Assembly (NCBI GenBank): GCA_941918925.1
Contig: OW799234.1
Span: 136,199,305 to 136,263,304, forward strand
Length of the DNA: 64,000 nucleotides
Direction: 5' to 3'
Source: Phyto melanocephala
Lineage: Eukaryota > Arthropoda > Insecta > Diptera > Rhinophoridae
Positions within the stretch are counted from its first letter, which is position 1. Each line of letters begins with the position of its first letter. Below, in pieces: positions 54,960-64,000 of this stretch. The notes beneath the pieces were generated by a model, which saw nothing but the letters and a program-made list of their open reading frames with translations, made no database searches and was not told the origin of the DNA. Position numbers and translations under genes: made by a program.

Positions 54960-55345
54960 TGTATGTAATGATGGTTTTCAGACTCGCGAACATGCGACGT
55001 ATAATTGCCAATGTACCAATGTACAGCAAAACTTCCAGTCAACGATTGGCCTTGCGATGTATATCTGGCCAGACGCACGGGAAATTGTGGAAATTGCTTA
55101 AAATCGAATGAAAAGTCCGTTGAAATGATCGGTATACGCGGCTCTTTGTATTTTCCCCCGATTATCTTGACCTTGATGGAAATTTAAAAACTATATGAAA
55201 TCCCGGTTTGTAACTGTGTCAACTGATTTGCAAGAAAACAACTCTCCTGAGAGAAATTTCTGAATAATCGCATTGAGATCATCGACTTCTTTGTTTTTGG
55301 CCGTCATATTGCTCGTTCACTCAGCCTGTTGAGGAACCATTCCCT
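54960..55345 (-). pseudogene. Helitron Rep/helicase C-terminal pseudogene
   Basis: In order on the minus strand: REWFLNRLSERAI, a stop, AKNKEVDDLNAIIQKFLSGE and FSCKSVDTVTN, a stop, then PRIPIISTDFSFDFKQFP, FPVRLA, SQGQSL, and, after frameshifts, QLYVACSRV. These match, in the right order, the last third of insect Helitron Pif1-type helicases (WL.ERAILAPKN..V..IN, PR.P.......F.FKR.QFP.R, QGQSL, GQLYVACSRV). Stops and indels make it non-functional. No Helitron terminus was found next to it. Confidence 0.85.
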
Positions 55346-58300
55346 GTTATCAAACTTCCCTTAAGTACAACTCAACATAATCACTGAATCACTTTATCTA
55401 CTACACATCAGGGTACACTTATACAAGGTGGCGGTGCAAGCCCAGCTGACTATTTTTTTGTGTTCTGGAGAATGTCAAACTACATATTTAAAAAAATGAT
55501 TTCAACTCCGGAAATTGTCAAACTCCATACATAAAAAAAGAGAGACAAAAATTGCTCTCCTTTACGCTATCACCTTATGTAATTACACCATGCTACACAT
55601 ACATTTATTACACACAAAAGTTTTAGTTGTCAACAAGTGTCTCTCAGAAACACATACAGTCCGTTTACTATCATTATTTATAAATACAAGACACAAAATA
55701 AATACAAAATTAATAATCATATAATTGTTGTACGTGTGATTATTTCGGGTCTCCAGTCAGTTCATCAACATAGCCAATTATGTTTTCTGAACTGTTGTTC
55801 TATGTCCATAAAAATACGCTGAATGAGCTCCTCTTTCGAATCCACGAACCAACTGACGCATTTACACCAATTTGTTTTTCAGAACTGCAACAAAACAGAC
55901 CGAAGAGATTACTCTACAGCTGTGAAACAGACAAACGCACCTAAAAATATTTGACAACCAAGTGACGACAATCTTTAAATCAAATCTAATTAACAGTGCA
56001 GTTTAGAAGGACACTTCTTATATTTTATTTTTGTAAGAAAAAATTGTATAAAAAATTTATGTATTTGAATTTATTTATCTAATGTTTTTTTCGTGCATCG
56101 ATATAAATTTTGCGAATGCGAATACAAATATTAAAATACATGCGAAAGCGAATATTCGTTACATCACTAGTAAATAGTTTTATAAGTATGTCCCTATATA
56201 CAGTAAACTCGCAATAATGTGAACTAATAAAAACCAAGGTAGTTTATATTTTATGTCAAAAAATAATCGCTTATCATTTTTTGAGTGTTCCTTTGTGCAA
56301 CGAACTAATAAGTTGCCACCTCCTTTAGTTTCTTCAGAACTTTAGCATCTGTTAGGTCGATGATTTCAGACTCAGCTTTGTTCAAAATTTTTACAGTTTT
56401 CTATGGTTTTATTAATATTTGGCAACTTTATTGTTCTTATAAAATTTATATTTAGTGCTGTAACACTTGATCCTTTTTTCTAAAAGTTGCAAGATTTTCG
56501 AATTTTTTCAATTGTTAAAAACATTGACTTATTCTTAGCAATCTTTGTTGTTTGCAAATAAAATGCGTGATTAAAAACTACTGAATACTGACCCTCGTCA
56601 ACAAAACTCAAATGTTTCTGTTTTCATTTTTATAAATTAAATAATTCCCAATAGATTAATAGATAAAGATAAATTAAAATGTAAACTGGAATATTCCCAA
56701 GAACGTTTTTGGTATGACCGCGAAGGAAAATACAAAAGAGAATTCCAGATGTTCCCTTCCAAATGCTTCCCTGTGTAAACGGGGACTAAGGAAAGGTAAA
56801 GTTTGTAATTTTATTTAAATTTCTTTTTTAAATTCAATTTTGGTATTTAATTATTATTAATTATTTTAAAATCTAGAGAACATAAAAAAAATTATCAGCT
56901 CTTGCTTTGAATTTCGTACGAAATACATTACTATTGTTCATGTTATTTTTCATATGAAATAAAATGTTGCTTGAACGTTGAAAGAAACATTTCATATGTT
57001 TTTTACATGAAAAACAGAATACTAATTAGGCAACATTATTCCATTGGTATTTCTTACGAATTCTTTTATATGGAGTTTGACAACAGTTCATATGAGATAT
57101 CAGAATATTAGGCTTTGCATAGAAAAGCCAATTAGGAAAAAATGGCAGATGTTTTCAAAAATTGTTTGTTTTCAACACTGTTAAATTATATTAAATTATA
57201 CTCGTGCGGTAATTTGTTAATGTAATCATGTGTGACACGAATAAGTCATATTGCGTGCACACCTCTAGTTTAATGTTAGGATCTTCTTCTTCAACAGCAG
57301 CAACAACAAAAAACGAAACTAAACAAAACAAAACAAATAGAAAATTATTTTTTAATTTTTAATTTTTCTTTACTAGTATTTTATTCATTTTTGTTTGCAT
57401 TTGCATAATAAATTATTGATTTCATGTTTAGGTTTACTTATAGAAATAAAATAGTTATTAAATTTATTCAATGTTTATAATAAAGTTAACCAATTAGTCG
57501 AGTTATCGTCATTATATAATTTGTTATCGTTTATAAATTTACAAATATTTTATGTTTTACTCTAAGTTTTTGTTAATTTTTTTTTTTTTATCACTAACAT
57601 AAGTCGGTTTAGATGATTTTTGCATTAATAATTTCTAAACTATTTATTCTTTAAAATAATAAAAATTATAATTTAAATAATACGAAATTATTAGAATTTA
57701 ATAGGTAACATAGCTTTATTCAGATATCATGTTGTATGTTTAATAGGAAACTAGAAGTGAAAAAATTGTTCTTAGGAAACAATTTTTTACGTGTTACAGA
57801 AGAAAGTACGATTGTAAGTTTAATTTGCATTTGAGATAAGAATTTAACTTTCCTAACTAAAGCGAATATACTATAATGTGTTATGCGTCTCAGATTGTTT
57901 TTGCTTTTATATTTTTACAGGTGTTGTCACCAGGCAAACATTTGACGAAATAAACGTAACCACTAAAAATTTCTTAATTGCTAATTTAAGTTAAAAGGTT
58001 TATTTAATTACAAATTGTCTTGTTTTAAGCAAAATTCAATATCAAATCATCGTTATACACATGTTTTGACTATATTTAGAGCAAGAAAATCACACAACCA
58101 ACAATAGTTGACACGATTATTTGGGCAAATATTAACGAGATGGATTGTAGCTTTATCTTCATTCCATGCTTGAACTAAAAAAACTACAAGCTTGACTACT
58201 TAAAGTTCCGTAAGACATTTCTTATTTAAAATTGTTCAACATCAAAAATGAAGCATGTTTGTAACATTTGTTGGTTTGTCAATAAAACATTTAAATTAAA

Positions 58301-58856
58301 TCCTGTGTTCAGAAAGATCTTGGTCTCATCTAACAATTCTGTATTATATGTATTATACATATGTATGATACATTATAGTTGATTATACAATATTTAGTAA
58401 ATGATTTGTTGCAGTTACATACATATGTATCTATTTCAATCAAAAACTTTTGAGACATATTGCTCCAAGACTGCTTAAGTTTAAAGAACTTTTTTTTACA
58501 CAAAAAGCAAACTTTTGTAAATATTTTGCCGTAATAATTTTTTTTTTATTTTCAGCGTCAGAAAATACAAATAAAATACATACATATGCAAAGATTTTTA
58601 ACCATCTTATTAAGATTTTCAAAATTTTGAAAAGTTTGTTTTTCATTCCATTTTAAAAACTTTTTTGTTTTCCTAAATTTTATTATTATACCGATGAGAT
58701 ATTAAAAAATGCAAATAAGTGGCGTTTTTTTTAGCTAGACTTTAAACAAGTTTAGGTATTTCTAGATTAAAAAGAAGGCTACCACCATGGTGGTTTGCCA
58801 TGATTACTTTTATTACATAAGTGTAATATATTTCAATTCAATATGCTTATTAAAGG
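55346..58856. other. intergenic
   Basis: 3.5 kb without a recognisable gene. 55424-55577 resembles a small foldback or MITE ('acaaggtggcggtg' and 'cgctatcaccttat') but lacks a target duplication. 55574-55592 matches 21890-21910. Otherwise AT-rich DNA with homopolymer runs; open frames are motif-free. Confidence 0.4.
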
Positions 58857-59064
58857 CAAGGCTTATTTATTCATCAGGTACTCTTGATTCACCAGCTGAT
58901 TATTTTTTTCAACACTTATTTTAAATTTCAGCTGTCAAAATGCATAAATAAAAAACAATTTTCTCTCTTTTCTAATTTATTTCAAATAACAAACTTCATA
59001 TATAAAAAATAGAAACAAAAAATTCTCTCCGAACTTCAATTACCTGATGAATAAATATGCCTTG
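58857..59064. mobile_element. 208-bp hAT-like MITE
   Basis: TIRs CAAGGCTTATTTATTCATC (58857) and, inverted, CAAGGCATATTTATTCATC (to 59064) extend to AGGTA. The flanks attaaagg and attaaaag form an 8-bp target duplication with one mismatch. The TIR is the same as the 134-bp copy at 29266-29399, and that copy also sits in attaaa-type sequence. Confidence 0.82.
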
Positions 59065-59911
59065 ATTAAAAGGATTAAAAATCAGTTTAAGTGACAGGCA
59101 GCTTTTACGGAATTAGTCAGACGCATCGATCCCTCTGTGATAAATGTTGAAAATAAGTGGTAATATACATTCATACATACAAAAATACATTTAATTATGT
59201 ATTTCACGAAGTAAAAAACAAATCAAAACAACACTTTAAGAGAATTGATTGCAGCTTAGATGTTGCAATATTTCAATGAAAATTTAACAAATTATAAAAT
59301 ATGTACATATCTACATACATTCTTTTTAAATCCTTCTTAGTACAAAAAAAAAAAGCATATGCCCTTTTTCTATAAACAAACTAAAATACTCTTAAATAAA
59401 TTTTATTGAGTAAAAACACTATTGTTTTTTAAGTTTTTTTCAGTGCAATTTCGACATTATATTTGTAAAGTCTTTGAAGAGCTCCAAATATAAAGAAATC
59501 CAATTCAGAAGTTGGTAGCAGAATTGTATCAAAGATTAAAAAGGTCATCTGTATTTATAAATTTTATAATACAAGTGTTTGATTTCAGGTCTTGTATACA
59601 TATATGCAAAAATTAAAAGATAAAATAAAAAAACTTACAGTTCGAAACGTCAAGAAATCATTTTTATATGGTACACACAAATTCGCTGTTAGTTAGTCAG
59701 TCGTAGCATTCTTTCGAGATGCGTCTGCGGCCCACAATATTCAATAGTACTTTCTTCCATAAAAAATAATGTTGGGTAAGGAGTCTTATTTCGACATACA
59801 TAAAAATAAATATAAGCGCGTAAATGTCGATGAAAATTATGTAGTCGTTTGTATATGTGTACGTTTCGGTGATTATTTTGGTTGAATTAATTAGTATAAA
59901 AGAATATAAAA
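59065..59911. other. 3' flank of the minus-strand gene ending at 59912
   Basis: Probably includes the 3' UTR. AATAAA-like signals on the minus strand could not be singled out in this AT-rich DNA. Nothing else recognised. Confidence 0.35.
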
Positions 59912-62559
59912 TTATAATTGCTTTTGGCGATGATCACGTTCATTACTCGTCGATGAACGTGAAGTTTTACTATTTTTGTTGAGTGCAACATGCAGACAGG
60001 TAGAGTCACTAGTACTTGAAGCATCACTTTTTACTGTACCAGTGCTTGATTCTGTTGATATACCAGAAGTAACGGTAATAAGCGAAGGATTTTGCATTAA
60101 TACAGCTTCAGATTTGGAGGACTGTAAGCGTTTTTCACAATACAGCGTCCCGAAAGGCTGTGCTAGTGACGCTGCTAAGCTTTTCGTAATTAAATATTTT
60201 GGATTTTTGGAATCGCTTGTTGAGGAAATGGTCTTTGTTACGGTCGCTGATGTCGTTAGTGGTGCTACACCGTCCGTATATGATAAACGAGAAACAGGAA
60301 GCTTGTAGTTTGATGACGGCTCAGATCCCAACGAGTGCTGTCTGAGAAGTGAGGCATTTGTTGTTACTGTCTTGCTAGGCGAACTTGTAGAAACAAAAGA
60401 TGAGGATAGTTTCGGTGCTGCTGCTTTAGCTTTGTCTGTGACCGTCTTAGGAGCAAATGCGGAATGTACATTTGTCTTTATTCTGTCGGTTATGGGGAAT
60501 TTATTTTTAGTACAACTTAAATCCAATTCAAGTGTATAAAAGCGGCCTCTACGGTATTTAGTGTTTTCGTTTTCTATAGGTTTGGACAGAGGTGGTGATG
60601 TGTGCGGTGTATTAATGTGTTTGTTGCTATTATTAGCGTATAAGGGATGATGACTTATAGTACATATACTACTACGGTTACTAGTACTCGTTTGATCACT
60701 GCAGTTGCTACTGCTAATAGGGGTACTAACACTACCTGCGCTTTGTAAGTAATTATTTTGGGAAGAAAAGGCAGTGGTTGAATGTATAGAATGTGTCATA
60801 TTTGAGGAGGAGAAGGTGGCAGGGTTAAGATTATTTACTGATAATGCTGAATGCACAACGCCATCAACTTCATCATTCGACTGTTTCTTCTGTCGTTGAA
60901 GTGAATGAAAATGGCTAACATTGCCTAAAAGTTCGTCTTCTTTGACATTGGCATTGTCGTTGTCATCATCATCATCGTCGTCGTCGGATGTTATTCTGAG
61001 TTCTGTATTGTATTCTTGCAAAGGCGGTGGAGCTGCTGGCGGTGGCGCCATGGTAAAATTTATGCAATTTTCTTTTGAATTTACTATTTTTCCCAAAGTC
61101 GATAAGTTTTTAATTCGCGGAGATGGATCTAAAAGTAAGTTTTCACAACTTGCTTCATGGACACTAGCTAAAGGCTGAGACTTTAAATGGGTCTTTAATG
61201 CTTGCGACCCCATCCCTATCACATTATTACTTCCAGTTGTTGTAGATTGGATTGATTCTATTCTTGGATCTATAGAGGAATTGCTTTCAAGACGATTACT
61301 ACATGAATTTACATCTCTTTTCATTCTTTCCTTTAGCAACGAAAGTTTGTCTGTTCCAACCGATCTCTCCTTCTTTTCGAAATTTTTAAACGATTCCTTC
61401 TCTTTCTTATTTATAATATTTAACGGTTCACTATAAAACGAATCAAAGTCCAAATCCAAAAACAACTCTTGCAGAAAACGTCTTGCGTTCATTCGGTAAC
61501 TGCTGCGTCCCAACGTTCGGCAAACTTCAGAATACAGACAGATATCTTGAAAAGAAGAAGGATGTTTTTGTTTAAGCTCTAATAATGCCATTTTGCATTG
61601 CTTAGCGCTAACGGGATTCGCTAAACGTTGAACGTTGTAAAGAATATTTGCCGTCAATTTATCAGGCAAGCTTTCTTCGCTTAAAATACTTTCAGGTGAA
61701 TGAAACTGCAATTCCGACAGTTGTATTGAAGATGTATTACTAAACGGTTGTTGCTGCTGCTGCTGCTGTTGTTGTTGATTAAACAAAGGTAGTTTATTTG
61801 AAGAGCATCCAGTTCCTCCTCCAGCTGTGTGAGTGCCTCCTCCTTTTCTTGACAAGACTACGGTGGCCTGTATACCGGCCGCTACTAAAGCCGCAGAAGC
61901 ATTTGTATACATTTCGCACAACGTAGACGTTGATGAAAAATCACCTGCCGCTCCATCGGCTGAACGGGATTGATTTTGCGAATGCTGAGATTTTCGTAGG
62001 CGGCAACAGTATAAACAATTACTGCGTCCATGTTTGCCTCCCGTCCACTTCGAACGTTTGCTTACCGAAGACACATCAGACAGGGACGATATAACTGACG
62101 ATTCATCTCCTCCTTCATTATTTAGGGAATCGTTAAGATGAAGTTGTCTAGATGTCATCAAATTAATATCCATTAGATCTTGATCTTGTATATCTTGCGA
62201 AACATATGTTCGTGAAAGATTGCGGGATGGGAACATGTCTAAAAGATTTTTTGGCAGGCTTATTCCTAATAAAAAAATATTTGTTAAAGATGTGCATTTG
62301 TATGGATTTGTTATATAAATAGAACAATATAAAACATTTGTAAAGATAAAAATCTGTCTACTACCACAAAAATGTATAAATGCGATATGTATGCATGCAT
62401 GTAGGTTTATTAAATTTTTCTTACATACAAATTTATGTGTGTGTTTAATATTTAGAGAACTCACCAGCATAACAAGGTCCTTTAGAGTCGGTTTGAGATA
62501 AAAATTTCGGCACATTTAACGATGGCAGTGGTACTTGTAATTCTTCGGTATCTAAATGT
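59912..62559 (-). CDS. C-terminal part of a large Ser/Gln-rich protein, unrecognised; 5' exons missing
   Basis: Two exons: 62559-62465 (acceptor phase 2; HLDTEELQVPLPSLNVPKFL..) and 62265-59912 (phase 1 junction), about 815 residues here. The open frame runs on through the intron to 62515, but the spliced reading is better: it uses a GTGAGT donor and a TTATTAG acceptor and keeps frame. Upstream exons lie beyond 62560 and were not found. Much of the protein is disordered (Ser, Gln, Asn, a ten-Gln run, an acidic DDDDDDDDN stretch). One compact, probably helical block stands out around 130-200 residues after the second exon starts: SAKQCKMALLELKQKHPSSF, VCRTLGRSSYRMNARRFLQE, LFLDLDFDSFYSEP. A Cys cluster (NCLYCCRLRK) precedes it. 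I do not recognise the family; an adaptor or scaffold is a guess. Confidence 0.7.
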
Positions 62560-62912
62560 CTATGCAAATATATAAAAACACAAAGAAAAAAATTATTTAC
62601 ATACATATTTAGGTAGATAAGTACATATGAGCGAATCCGAAAAACAGTCTACAAACTAAACATTTTTGAAATGTCCAACACAATTTTTTTAAGCAAATAT
62701 TAAGCAAGATATATAATTTTATAAATACATATGCATATGTATGTGCATATGTATGTATATAAAAATATGTATTTTATTGATTCCCAGCAAAAAAAAATTC
62801 AAAGTAGTGCAAAGCGAATTACATTTTCAAGACTTCTTAATCAATTGTGTAGCAGTGTATATTGTCGGTAGTTACTTTGATTGTGTTTGCTCGTATTTAT
62901 TACTATTCTTAT
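62560..62912. other. intron of the minus-strand gene
   Basis: Begins at the acceptor AG (62561-62560) of the exon ending at 62559. TATG/CATA tract at 62725-62760. No exon recognised. Confidence 0.4.
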
Positions 62913-63443
62913 TCGGCCTTATTCATAACAAAAAGTTGGCACAAAGTTAGCATAAAGTTTATTCATAACACACATGCCAAACTCTAGCTAACGATTTGCT
63001 AAACTTTTGTTAACGAGCTGCCAAACGTTTGCCAACTTGTGAAAAACAGCTGTTCTGTGTTGTTGTTTTACATTGCCAATATTTTTTTATCTACCTATTC
63101 ATCCTGTTGCCAATTTACAGACCCTTTGCCTTGCTTTTCCATTTTTATAAAAAATTATTGTTCCTTTATTTTTTAAATTTATTTTAAAATTTTAAAAATT
63201 GTTAGTATGTATGGAAAAACAACAAAATGTCAAAATCAGAAATTATATACAAAAAATGGTTGCAATTTTGAGGAGTATTATGCAATTTCAGTGTTGATTT
63301 ATGAAAAGTTAGCAGACGGATAAAAGTTTGTTATGAACAAACTCTGTGCCAACGAGCTGCCAAGCTTAATCGGCATTCTAGTTAGCACGTCGTTGTACGC
63401 AGTGTATAAACTGTGGCTAACTTTTTGTTATGAATAAGGCCGA
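62913..63443. mobile_element. 531-bp MITE with ~28-bp TIRs
   Basis: 'tcggccttattcataacaaa' at 62913, continuing aaagttggc, is mirrored at 63416-63443 (complement 'tcggccttattcataacaaa' then aagttagcc). The repeats TTAT (62909-62912 and 63444-63447) are a possible target duplication, but ambiguity at the edge also allows ATT. Subterminal 'attcataaca' and 'gccaac/gctaac' motifs recur inside. No coding capacity; superfamily undecided. Confidence 0.85.
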
Positions 63444-63447
63444 TTAT

Positions 63448-64000
63448 TACTAAAACGGTTCTTTTTTTTTAAAAAGTATACAATAATTATACTTTCTTTA
63501 TTTTTAAGTTGTATATAAAATTAATACTTGTTCTTTTTTCATGTATGTTAACACATGATCTCCAATGACACGCTAATGGTAAAATCATTAGTGTTTTCAC
63601 CTAAACTTAATTACTTCGCCACCAGTTGAACCCCTGAAAATTCACTTTTTTGTCATAGATATTATTAAAAAAATTATAAGCAAATCCTACTCTACCCCTG
63701 ATCGATTAAAGTTATAATACAATAAATTAGGATTTGTTAGGTGTTCATATCATTAATTTAGTGTTAATATATATGGTAAGACCGACTGGTAGCCAAAAGA
63801 AAATTTTGTTTACTTTTTCGGAAAGATTAAAATTAAAAATGATTTTTTCCAAGTCGTTTATAATTTTACACCAATACCTCGCTTTGAGTCGTTTCGTTTT
63901 GCGTTTTTTCGAAGTTGCGTCGCTGCTGAATTAGTACTACTTTTCACTGTGCGTCGTTGGATTTTCGAAGTTGCGTTGTTTTGGGTTTGAGTCTTTAATT
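63448..64000. other. intronic or intergenic end of window
   Basis: Apart from the repeat at 63541-63660, no gene or element recognised. It may belong to the first intron of the minus-strand gene. Confidence 0.35.
63541..63660 (-). repeat. dispersed repeat, inverted copy of 24034-24175
   Basis: On the minus strand it reads 'ctatgacaaaaaagtgaatt', 'aggggttcaactggtggcga', 'gtgaaaacactaatgatttt', 'ccattagcgtgtcattggag', parallel to 24034-24175. Confidence 0.75.

Noticed and set aside
55005..55187. Plus-strand 60-codon frame
   Set aside because: Antisense of the Helitron helicase pseudogene.
55424..55577. Possible MITE with ends acaaggtggcggtg / cgctatcaccttat
   Set aside because: Ends match at only about 9 of 13 positions and the 8 bases on either side (cacttata, tgtaatta) do not match, so insertion is not supported.
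62266..62515. N-terminal extension of the 867-codon minus-strand frame
   Set aside because: It is intron read-through between a GTGAGT donor and a TTATTAG acceptor; the translated stretch lacks the composition of the rest.
1..64000. tRNA, rRNA or known small RNA genes
   Set aside because: No A/B box pairs with a cloverleaf, and no rRNA sequence, were recognised by eye; a covariance-model scan would be needed to be sure.

Overview
This is nuclear DNA of a higher fly (Diptera, Schizophora; my guess is a tephritid-like fruit fly). It is very AT-rich with large intergenic spaces, and it is peppered with TATG/TACA microsatellites. Genes are spliced with GT-AG introns, and the transposable elements are fly-type: DINE-1-like HINEs, Helitrons, mariners, hAT MITEs, a copia element and an R1-clade LINE. 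I see no bacterial or viral genes, no rRNA or tRNA genes and no CRISPR array. The species call is inference only.

Host genes, left to right: (1) EEF2KMT/FAM86-type eEF2-lysine methyltransferase, + strand, three exons, 22395-23676. (2) A multi-pass MFS-like membrane protein, - strand, three exons 35453-26817, whose 7.1-kb second intron has collected a mariner, a hAT MITE, a complete copia element and a tiny palindromic insertion. (3) A paralogue of (2) on the + strand (40086-41547, first exon unresolved); the pair is divergently arranged and shares phase-1 intron positions. (4) Heparan sulfate 3-O-sulfotransferase, 3-OST-3/Hs3st-B type, + strand, three exons 48767-53088, with a degraded mariner in its last intron. 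(5) The C-terminal part of a large unrecognised Ser/Gln-rich protein on the - strand (62559-59912) whose 5' exons are not resolved. Two short possible exons lie at 36650 and 37637.

Mobile DNA. 4461-10702 is a nested structure: a non-autonomous Helitron whose internal (TG)n tract was the landing site of an R1-clade LINE (ORF1 + ORF2, 5083-9962) and of a second, 5'-truncated copy of the same LINE (4527-4985). The Helitron's empty counterpart is at 36269-36603, and another copy (18970-19275) still carries a decayed tail of the Helitron helicase. A separate helicase remnant is at 54960-55345. 29648-34047 is a complete, apparently young copia-type LTR retrotransposon: 220-bp LTRs with one mismatch, a 5-bp target duplication and an intact 1286-codon gag-pol frame. 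At least five mariner remnants, eight HINE copies or fragments, a hAT transposase fragment and two RT fragments fill much of the rest.

The most unusual signal is a small hAT-like MITE family with 8-bp target duplications. Besides two copies of 134 and 208 bp, it seems to include two insertions of only 26-27 bp (26434-26460 and 34469-34494) that are little more than two 13-bp inverted repeats, each flanked by a perfect 8-bp direct repeat.
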